A stretch of DNA of 64,000 nucleotides from Bacteroidia bacterium. Its GTDB lineage: Bacteria > Bacteroidota > Bacteroidia > Bacteroidales > Paludibacteraceae. The notes beneath the pieces are model-generated. The model made no database searches and had not been told where the DNA came from. It saw only the letters and a program-made list of their open reading frames with translations. The translations under genes and the position numbers were made by a program. The stretch lies in contig SAAO01000014.1 in assembly GCA_009929375.1 (NCBI GenBank), positions 24,960-88,959 of the forward strand. Direction: 5' to 3'. This document shows positions 45,116 to 51,989 of this stretch, piece after piece (within the stretch, counting starts at the first letter, position 1; each line of letters opens with the position of its first letter).

Positions 45116-45148
45116 GACTTTTCCAAAGCAAAATGCTTCGGAAAAGTC
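45116..45148 (-). terminator. Terminator-like hairpin after the cysteine-rich peptide gene
   Basis: Minus strand: GACTTTTCC (45148-45140) pairs with GGAAAAGTC (45124-45116), with AAGCA/TGCTT continuing inside, followed by TTTTAAAAAT. The T run is short, so partial read-through into the radical SAM gene is expected. This would give more peptide than maturase. Confidence 0.65.
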
Positions 45149-45157
45149 GAATCCTGG

Positions 45158-45265
45158 CTAGTCATGACAACCAGCTACGATGTTCGAAACCTTAGCGCAA
45201 CATTGTGCAACTTTAGCTTCGGTTTTGGTGTTGCATGCGCAACTTTTCTTCACTACACTTTTCAT
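45158..45265 (-). CDS. 35-residue cysteine-rich peptide, putative radical SAM substrate
   Basis: A very short gene found by translating the gap between the arsM-like and radical SAM genes. The product starts MKSVVKKSCACNTK and ends IVAGCHD. Cys stand at 9, 11, 22, 23 and 33, five of 35 residues, with Lys at 2, 6, 7, 14, 18 and 25. There is no signal peptide and no clear leader/core boundary. The frame fits exactly between two genes of the same operon, and a terminator-like hairpin follows it, as is common for RiPP precursor genes. It may be the precursor modified by the radical SAM/SPASM protein or a small metal- or arsenite-binding peptide. No Shine-Dalgarno sequence is seen, which is normal in this phylum. 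Confidence 0.72.
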   Translation of the reverse strand: MKSVVKKSCACNTKTEAKVAQCCAKVSNIVAGCHD

Positions 45266-45288
45266 AAATACTTATTTTAGTGGTGATG

Positions 45289-45343
45289 CTCTCCGTCCCC
45301 CTGAAGGAGAGCAGATGAAAAAATCCCCTTTAGGGGTTAGGGG
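45289..45343. repeat. Palindromic CCCCTTTAGGGG repeat overlapping the end of the arsM-like gene
   Basis: CCCCTTTAGGGGTTAGGGG stands at 45325-45343 and the inverted pair CTCTCC/GGAGAG at 45289-45311. The repeat copy supplies the last three codons (Pro-Asn-Pro) and the TAA stop of the arsM-like gene at 45330. Related copies are at 43647 and 43748, and weaker ones at 14262 and 39026. Confidence 0.8.
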
Positions 45344-46010
45344 TTTTTCCTTCAATTGTCCAGCTTTGCACTTCGGCCTGTCCCTTAGGGTATGGAGCCG
45401 ATTCTTCGTATATCAGCAGATTTACAAATCCTGCGGTTTCGAGCATGGTCAGATATTCTTCTTTCGTAACAGCACCAGCCCAACATTCAGCCACAGCTAC
45501 AGGATCGTTGCGGTATTCGTCGGCAATGGGCGAAGTGGCGTAAATATCGCTCACTACAAACCGGCCACCGGGTTTCAGAATGCGATAAATTTCGTTCCAA
45601 ACGGCCTGTTTGTTATTAGCATGGTTGATAGTACAGTTTGAAATAACCAGATCGACTGTGTTTTCGTTTAATGGAAGATTTTCAAGATCGGCCTTTATAA
45701 TTTCTGCATTATTTACTTCAAATTTTTCGAGATTTGCTTTGGCTTTTGCAATCATTCCTTCTGAAATATCAATACCATATACATAACCTGTTTCACCTGT
45801 TTCTTCTGCCAGACGAATCACATCGTTGCCACGTCCGCTACCCAGATCAACACATATTTCCCCAATCTGAGGTTTTGCATGGTTTATTGCCCCACCACAC
45901 GAAAGACAGCAACTTGTATTGCTGAGCTGTGTATAACGCTCGTTTATCGCTATACTGACATGTTTAGTCTGCGCTTTTTCTGTGATAAGACTGAATTTTT
46001 GCTCACTCAT
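45330..46010 (-). CDS. ArsM-like SAM-dependent methyltransferase
   Basis: A 226-residue class I methyltransferase with motif I EICVDLGSGRGNDVIRLA near residue 51. Cys126 in SNCTIN and Cys176 in AECWAGA sit at the positions and the 50-residue spacing of the two cysteines that bind As(III) in arsenite methyltransferases; an N-terminal SCCLSCGG cluster (Cys34, 35, 38) is also typical. ArsM methylates As(III) in the cytosol. The start is the ATG at 46010, because the TTG at 46040 lies within the -7 box. It is first in operon 2. No arsR, arsC or arsenite efflux gene is present nearby, so another acceptor, for example the adjacent cysteine-rich peptide, cannot be excluded. Confidence 0.85.
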   Translation of the reverse strand: MSEQKFSLITEKAQTKHVSIAINERYTQLSNTSCCLSCGGAINHAKPQIGEICVDLGSGRGNDVIRLAEETGETGYVYGIDISEGMIAKAKANLEKFEVNNAEIIKADLENLPLNENTVDLVISNCTINHANNKQAVWNEIYRILKPGGRFVVSDIYATSPIADEYRNDPVAVAECWAGAVTKEEYLTMLETAGFVNLLIYEESAPYPKGQAEVQSWTIEGKTPNP

Positions 46011-46037
46011 TTTTTTATCTGTTTTGAATAATTGCTG

Positions 46038-46101
46038 CAAAGGTATGAGTTTTTATTTAAATTACAATAGTATCACTGATTAAATTATATTAATATCACT
46101 A
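46038..46101 (-). promoter_or_regulatory. Operon 2 promoter with two copies of the TAGTATCACTA element
   Basis: Minus strand: TTG at 46067-46065, a 19-base spacer, TACCTTTG at 46045-46038. Upstream stand TAGTATCACTG (46068-46078, plus reading) abutting the -33 box and TAATATCACTA (46091-46101), 23 bases apart. Both the core promoter and the two elements match those of operon 1 at 41423-41486 almost base for base. Confidence 0.82.
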
Positions 46102-46114
46102 TAATTATTTACAG

Positions 46115-46202
46115 ATACTTTGTGATAGTATGTCAAAAGTGCAAAAAAATGCATTAAAATCAAATTAGTATAGTATCACTAATTGAAATTTATATATCTT
46201 TG
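46115..46202 (+). promoter_or_regulatory. Promoter and elements before the IS1595-type zinc-ribbon gene
   Basis: TATCTTTG at 46195-46202 is the -7 box. There is no TTG at the -33 distance; instead the element TAGTATCACTA at 46171-46181 occupies that place. A related inverted sequence ATACT-TTGTGAT-AGTAT stands at 46115-46131. The divergent gap 46011-46244 thus carries four related sites. Confidence 0.72.
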
Positions 46203-46244
46203 CACAAATAAATTAGATAAAAATACAAATTAGTTTTGTAAGAA

Positions 46245-46673
46245 ATGATATTCAAAGAAGAAATTTCAGCGCAACAGGCCGGGGAACTTTTTGCAGATAG
46301 AGAAAAGGTTATGAAATTTGTGGCTGATGTGAAATGGGAAGCCGGATTTGTATGTCGCAGTTGTGGACATACGAATTACTGCGAGGGTAAAACTCCGCAT
46401 TCACGGCGTTGTACGCGTTGTAAAAAGGAGGAATCAGCTACAGCTCATACAATTTTCCACAATATAAAATTTCCACTTAACAAGGCTTTTTTTATTGCGT
46501 ACAATGTGTGTGTGCTGGGTAATGAGTTTTCATCATACAATTTTTCCGATCAACTGGGTCTCAATCAAATGACCTGCTGGAAGTTTCGTAAACGCATACA
46601 AAACTGTATGCTGAGCGTGGAAAAAAACAGCAAATCGAAAATTCAGACGATTTTGATGGCGGAATACAAATAA
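46245..46673 (+). CDS. Stand-alone IS1595-type zinc-ribbon/HTH protein
   Basis: A 142-residue protein matching only the N-terminal part of IS1595-family transposases. Residues about 36-60 form a zinc ribbon (FVCRSCGHTNYC and RRCTRCKKEE, four paired Cys). Residues about 95-120 look like a helix-turn-helix (FSDQLGLNQMTCWKFRKRI). The DDE nuclease domain is absent, and the reading frame ends cleanly before a terminator; I see no terminal inverted repeats. Its promoter carries the same element as operons 1 and 2, and it is divergent from operon 2. It is either a remnant or, more interestingly, a domesticated DNA-binding regulator of the island. Confidence 0.8.
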   Translation: MIFKEEISAQQAGELFADREKVMKFVADVKWEAGFVCRSCGHTNYCEGKTPHSRRCTRCKKEESATAHTIFHNIKFPLNKAFFIAYNVCVLGNEFSSYNFSDQLGLNQMTCWKFRKRIQNCMLSVEKNSKSKIQTILMAEYK

Positions 46674-46692
46674 CCGCCCGGGTTGTAATAAT

Positions 46693-46737
46693 AAAAAATC
46701 TCTTTGTCCTGCTTATGTCGACAAAGAGATTTTTTTG
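46693..46737. terminator. Bidirectional terminator between the zinc-ribbon gene and the CotH gene
   Basis: AAAAAATCTCTTTGT at 46693-46707 pairs perfectly with ACAAAGAGATTTTTT at 46721-46735. A run on the left and T run on the right let it serve both convergent genes. Confidence 0.92.
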
Positions 46738-49095
46738 TTATTCAGCCTTTATAAATCTGCTGGTTTTATTCTGATTTCTGAGTATATATATGCCCGGCTC
46801 AAGTTCTCTGATATTTATATAAATCTCCGGGCCTGAAGCTGTAGTAGTGAGTAAAGTTTTACCCTGAATATTCAGTATTTCAATGATGCTTCCGGGCATT
46901 GTGCCTGTAACTTTTATATCAGTACGGGCAGGATTTGGACTTATCGTGAATAATTCATCATGCAAATTATCTGTTGCGGTGTAGGCTTTTCCCAAATATT
47001 GTTTGTCGAGATAGTCTAAACGTGTTGTAATCCAATCGGAAAGAAAAGTCATTTCTGTTTCAAAATCTCCGATACCCCATCTTTCTATTTCGCGTAAATC
47101 TACTCCACTTGTTTTAAAGTGTTGAAGATATACATTAAAGCGATTCATTAAACTTTCAAGATTGAAATGACTTCCTCTTAATTCGTAATATCTTTTTTTT
47201 AGTTTGTCGTTAAATCCATCTATATTTCCGGCCATCAATCTCAGATAGAGATTATTTTGTTTTGGTTCGTTGTTAATAATGTATTTTTCAAACGACTGGT
47301 TAGCGTAAGTTCTGGCAGTTGTTCCATCCCAACGGCGACCCCATACGCCATCCAAATCCCACGGTGTAAGCGATACCATTGGCGAGGCTGTTTGGTCATA
47401 AACCGAAAGATAATAGTTTTTGCCATGATTGTCTGAGGCCAGCATTAAGTCGAGAAAAAGGTAATAATCGATGAATACAGGCATATCGAAATAAGTGTTT
47501 ATGTTTGCTCTGAATTCATTATCAGGCGTTTCCCAATACGGAACTTTTACGGCGTCGTAAGCAGGTTTCCATTCCACAGGTTCTCCGTCGCCCAAATCAG
47601 GATATTTCACTTCAAAGGCTGTCCAGCTTTCCGAATTGTTATTGTATTCAGGTAAAGTGCTTGTTCCCCATGTGTTTGGGTTGCCGAGTTGTGTGCCTAT
47701 CGACCAGCTGCTTGCTTTGTATAACGCTCCGCGTTGCGTAACAGAACTTGAATCGGCAGAGTATTTTAATTTTTTCAGATTTAATTGTTTACGGTCAATT
47801 TTTTCTGTCATACAGTATAAACCATTGTAAGTATTGTTCAAAAATACCTCTACAAAAAAACCTCTTGTCCCGTTAAACATGTCAGGTTCGTTTTGGGCAT
47901 AATACACAGGCTTCGAAAAGTCGAGCCAGAGATCGGTAGAAACTCTGTTGCGCATTCGGGCTGGATCGATATACATGGCGTCCAGAATCCATGCATTGTC
48001 GCTTCTGAGTCCCATAAAACTTCTGTAGGCAGGAGATTCTCCATCATCCTCTTTCAGTTTCAGATTGAATGATTTTTTTTCGACTCTGGAAGCATAATCG
48101 CCTCTGAGTCTGATGTTCGACAGCATGATTTCGGCTGGAGTATTGATATGTGGTTCAGTTACAACTGCTCTGCCTAAATTATAGACATTAGTAATATCCT
48201 CGTCGGTGTATAGTTGCACAACCGGCAGGCCGGTGGAAATTAATTTGCCTGAAACCAGTACCTGATTTCCGTATCTGATTTCGATTATAATGCCTGCGGT
48301 GCTGTAGTTTAGTCTTATGTCAGAGTTGTCGGTAACTGCATACTTGTTAATGTAGAGCTTGTGATTTGGATTCTTTGCAGCATATTTTACCCTAACAGTC
48401 TGAAAAGTATTCAGAAAACCTTCGTTCACGCTGAGGTACACATTGTTCGTAAGATTATCGATTGCAGGAATTTTATTCCCAAACGAAAGTGAGTCAAGAT
48501 AAGTGCCGTAATTGCCCAAATCCTGTGTGGCTGAAGGGAGTGCAACAGGTATTTTTCCATCATCGGCAACTGTCACTCCTTCTGCATCATAGAAAACAAA
48601 ACACTGGATGTTGGAACCACTCGAATTATAAACCCCAACCGGAAAAATATTTCCCTGTAATTGAGTGCGTCTGTCCCAGGCTTTTGATGTGTTTGTAACG
48701 GGAGTGATGAGGTAATAATCAATATTTCCTGTGCGTTTTTGTTCCAGAAAAAATGAAGTGGATTTGTCTGCTTGCAAATTATTGGTCAGTCGTAAAGCTG
48801 CGCGTTCGGCTAAAGTCTGATCGTAACGAATGTATTTTCCTGTAGCTGCATTTCTGAACGTATATTCGTTGCCGTTGATATTTCGTATCTCCCAATACGA
48901 CGAATCATTAATCTGGTTTGTTGATATATTCGGATAAAATGCAATGTTGTAGGTATCGTTTCCTAAACCAAGTACACCTGCATTTTTATCGTAAAGTGTT
49001 GAAATCAGATATTTACTTTTTGTAAAAACAGGTTTCGACCAGGTGGTATAAACCAATGAAAACAGCAATAAAACTATGATAGTGATTTTTTTCAT
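46738..49095 (-). CDS. CotH-kinase-family surface protein with T9SS C-terminal domain
   Basis: A 785-residue secreted protein. A signal peptide (MKKITIIVLLLFSLVYTTWS) is followed by a ricin-like beta-trefoil region at about 25-110 (YWEIRNINGNEYTFRNAATGKYI), a beta-sandwich part, and a CotH-type kinase-like domain at about 325-680 (IRLRGDYASRVEKKSFNLKL, GFFVEVFLNNTYNGLYCMTEKID, and SLTPWDLDGVWGRRWDG with the metal-binding Asp). The last 75 residues form a T9SS sorting domain (ISPNPARTDIKV to FIKAE). CotH proteins phosphorylate proteins or act in spore coats and surface structures; the substrate here is unknown. It has its own -7 element and terminator. Confidence 0.9.
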   Translation of the reverse strand: MKKITIIVLLLFSLVYTTWSKPVFTKSKYLISTLYDKNAGVLGLGNDTYNIAFYPNISTNQINDSSYWEIRNINGNEYTFRNAATGKYIRYDQTLAERAALRLTNNLQADKSTSFFLEQKRTGNIDYYLITPVTNTSKAWDRRTQLQGNIFPVGVYNSSGSNIQCFVFYDAEGVTVADDGKIPVALPSATQDLGNYGTYLDSLSFGNKIPAIDNLTNNVYLSVNEGFLNTFQTVRVKYAAKNPNHKLYINKYAVTDNSDIRLNYSTAGIIIEIRYGNQVLVSGKLISTGLPVVQLYTDEDITNVYNLGRAVVTEPHINTPAEIMLSNIRLRGDYASRVEKKSFNLKLKEDDGESPAYRSFMGLRSDNAWILDAMYIDPARMRNRVSTDLWLDFSKPVYYAQNEPDMFNGTRGFFVEVFLNNTYNGLYCMTEKIDRKQLNLKKLKYSADSSSVTQRGALYKASSWSIGTQLGNPNTWGTSTLPEYNNNSESWTAFEVKYPDLGDGEPVEWKPAYDAVKVPYWETPDNEFRANINTYFDMPVFIDYYLFLDLMLASDNHGKNYYLSVYDQTASPMVSLTPWDLDGVWGRRWDGTTARTYANQSFEKYIINNEPKQNNLYLRLMAGNIDGFNDKLKKRYYELRGSHFNLESLMNRFNVYLQHFKTSGVDLREIERWGIGDFETEMTFLSDWITTRLDYLDKQYLGKAYTATDNLHDELFTISPNPARTDIKVTGTMPGSIIEILNIQGKTLLTTTASGPEIYINIRELEPGIYILRNQNKTSRFIKAE

Positions 49096-49120
49096 GCAAT
49101 GATTCTGAATTGTAACATTG

Positions 49121-49128
49121 CAAAAGTA
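49121..49128 (-). promoter_or_regulatory. -7 element of the CotH gene
   Basis: Minus strand TACTTTTG at 49128-49121, 25 bases before the ATG at 49095. No -33 TTG at the proper distance. The remaining part of the 323-base gap 49096-49418 shows only the terminator at 49357. Confidence 0.5.
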
Positions 49129-49356
49129 AAAGTTTAGTGTTGATTCGCGCGGTTAATAATGGTTATTGGTACGATTTTGTTTTATTTTGAACGATGATTG
49201 CGTTAATGGCTTGTGAATTTCCTCCGGATATACGGGAATGTGAGCCTCAGGCCTCTCAAATGCGTGTTTCTGATATTAGTGAGAATTACTTGTGAAAAAC
49301 CCTGTTCACTGAAAAAAAAGCAGACAGTGTTGTGATTTTTTCAAGCCTACAAAACA

Positions 49357-49396
49357 AAATAGCATTTGCACCATTATTATTTAGGTACAAATGCTC
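49357..49396 (-). terminator. Terminator of the headless T9SS gene
   Basis: Minus strand: AGCATTTGTACC (49395-49384) pairs with GGTGCAAATGCT (49372-49361), one wobble, followed by ATTTTGTTTT. Confidence 0.82.
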
Positions 49397-49418
49397 TCTT
49401 GTTAATATCGCTTTTGGT

Positions 49419-51950
49419 TTAATTAACCACTATTTTTTGAGTGATGGTTTTATCTCCTAAAACAACTTTCAGCAATAATACTGTGTGCTGTTGTCCCGTC
49501 AAACCTGCTACTCCCTTTGCTGAAAGGTTAGCCTGACTCAGCTGTCGTCCTGCCGCATCGAATAAGTAAGCTTTTGCAGGCAAATCGCTCAGGTTGTAAA
49601 CATATATATTGTTATGTGCACTGAATACATTTATTCTGTTTTCGTCGGAAACCGGAAGCAGGTTTGCAGGTTGGCTAACTAACAGGAAGCGTTCAACAGG
49701 AGCAGGAGTTGAGCTTGCTTCGAAATTATAAATACTGCCGTTTTCAGTGATATCAACAACCTGTTTCGCAACAAGGTCGTGCAGTAAGATGCGTGAATAA
49801 TGCTCTTCTGTATTTTCATGGATAAACTTCATTTGATATTTAGTGTCCTGCCCAGCCTGGAAAGCAACCACAAGATTATTCATATCGTTAGTGGCATTTA
49901 CCTGTAGTTTGCCGGCTTTGTCAACTGCAAATATTTGTGGCGAAAGCGCACTTCCTGCATGTTTATAACCATCTCCTCCATTGTCGAAATCCTTTTTATA
50001 CGATGGTTTTGTAATAATCCACATTCTGTCAGCTCCGTTATCACCTTCCACTTCAATACGTGTGGAAGATACAGGTGATGCAGTGGTTTTTTCTTCGACA
50101 GGCGTTCTCAGCCTGTCGGTATTTCCCATAATTACTGAATTGTAATTCAGGCTAATGTATGCATTTGCATTTGCCGACAATACTCTTACGAGCATGGATC
50201 CCATAGACGGTATTTGTACCGGTAGGTTGGATAGTCCTGCATTTTGCTGAGGTACAGCGGTATATTGTCCGGGAGCTCCACCAGTTTTTGAACCGGGTAC
50301 TGCATTCCACTGACTAAATGTGCCTGTATTGTACAGATATACGCTGGCTTCCATTGACGAACCAAACTCAATCTGACGAATATCGATGGCCGCAGTATAT
50401 GGATTGGCAAATAAATGCTGACCGGGATAAATGGCTCCGGCTGTGATGGCCAATGGTCCGGAATTGAAATTACTATTGACTAATGTTCCGCTAATAGAAT
50501 ATTTGGTTGCTTCAGATTGTGCAATTTGATAACCGATAAATGATTGCAGGGTTGAACCACTCTGTAATTGTTGCCAGTGGTTTAAAGGTGTGGTGCCTGC
50601 TTCAAGCTTCTTGCGTATATAAGCATCATTAAAAGTTGGACTTGCAGTAATTTGATACACAGGAATACCAAAAAACTGCCAGTTGAATCTTTCTCCCTCC
50701 GGATTCGCTAAATTCCAAGAGGCAGAGGAATACATTTCAACAGTAGCCTGAACAGGATTATCTGTTGTATTATGAAATATCAATGAGCCATTAGCCATAG
50801 TGGAACTAGCTTTAATTATAATACCCGATGCGCCAGTAGCATTGGCAATATCTCCAAAAACAATTAATGATTTTTGCGGATTTATAGTTACAATTCCCCC
50901 GTTATTTATAGTGAGTTGGTTGTTTAGAGTAAAATTACTGTTTATAATCACATTCGCAGTATTGTCTACAATCATACTGTAAATCTTGTTGCCAAGAATA
51001 AAATTATCGGATAAGTATTGTGTCGAAGTCCCTTTATATCTCACAATTGTACTTGCAACATTAGGGACAATGACACCAGAAGTAGATACATTATCCTGCA
51101 GCGATAAAATTCCTGTCACGGTAACGCCATTAGTTATTTTCACTCCTGAGCCTGAAATAGCAAGATTGCTATAAGTGCGCGGTGATACTGTTTGATTTCC
51201 TGTTTTGTTATACTCAACTGTACTGCCAGTACTTAGGTTAATCGTAGTAAAACCTGTCGGGAAATTGGAAACATCACTTATTTTCAGTATTGCTCCCGAT
51301 GCAAGTGTGAATATTGTTGATCCGTTAAGGCTAAAGGTTGCCAGATTCAACACTCCGTTAACGGTAAGAGAGTTTGCCGCAGCATTGGCAGTGAGTGTAA
51401 CTGTATGCCCACTCTGAATTGTCACCGAGCCATCTGTAATTAATGGAATGGCTGTAGGAGTCGTCCAATTTGTCCCATTATCGGTCGATTGTTGCCATGT
51501 GGAAAGTACATTCCAGCTACCGGATGTAGCTGATCTGAAAGTCTTATTTGGATAACAGGTTGCATTGATTGTTGTACCAGTTGGACTAAAAGTTCCGCCC
51601 GAAACTATGGGAGCAGGGCCGCAATTTCGGTCAAAAGTAGTGGAAATTGTAAGTGTTGTAGCTCCGGCCTTTGTAAAGCCAGTGGCAGGCTGTCTGAATC
51701 GCGGTACGGTCACATTATTATTAGAAGTGGTAAATGTTTTTGAAGTTCTGGTCATAGTAAGCCAGCCAGTACCTGTACAAACAAAGGGCGCTATCCCGGT
51801 ATAATTAGTACTGATATTGCCACCTACTATTACATTTCCCGAACTATATTCAATTCTCGTGTTATAACCTGTGTGAACGAAATCACCTTTTATGGTCAGA
51901 TCGTAAACACCAACCGAAACAAAGCTCTGAAAAGTCCGGCGAGAGAGACC
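49419..51950 (-). pseudogene. 5'-truncated T9SS surface protein, paralogue of the preceding gene
   Basis: The open frame runs from a TAG at 51951-51953 to the stop at 49419. The first ATG is at 51755 (778 residues), but recognisable beta-strand sequence (FQSFVSVGVYDLTIKGDF) continues upstream of it without a start codon or a signal peptide, so the 5' end is missing. The C-terminal 450 residues are clearly paralogous to the protein at 51990-58190 (shared HWQ, FANPYTAAIDI, QYTAVP, SMGSMLVRV and NYNSVIMGNT segments) and end in a T9SS-type tail (KTITQKIVVN). Without a signal peptide the product could not reach T9SS. It follows the terminator of the upstream gene, fitting a partial duplication or deletion. 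A silent cassette or misassembly are alternatives. Confidence 0.7.
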
Positions 51951-51963
51951 CTACCAGACTTTT
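51930..51963 (-). terminator. Terminator-like hairpin after the 2066-residue protein gene
   Basis: Minus strand: AAAAGTCTGGT (51963-51953) pairs with GCCGGACTTTT (51940-51930), with two wobbles. The T run is only four bases long. The open frame of the truncated paralogue starts inside it. Confidence 0.5.
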
Positions 51964-51989
51964 ATAAAGATTTAAAAACGATTTCGAAT

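Noticed and set aside
45069..45131. TTG start for the radical SAM gene
   Set aside because: The extension would translate an octamer repeat and the stem of the hairpin behind the peptide gene; the ATG at 45068 fits the family.
46011..46040. TTG start ten codons upstream for the arsM-like gene
   Set aside because: The codon lies within the TACCTTTG box of the promoter, so it would not be transcribed.
41733..46673. Prophage or integrative element suggested by the ORF6N and IS1595-type genes
   Set aside because: No integrase, structural phage genes, att-like direct repeats or IS ends are visible, and both genes have ordinary promoters and terminators.
49192..49300. A 33-codon open frame in the gap before the CotH gene
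   Set aside because: No conserved motif, no operon partner and no promoter; it is expected by chance at this length.
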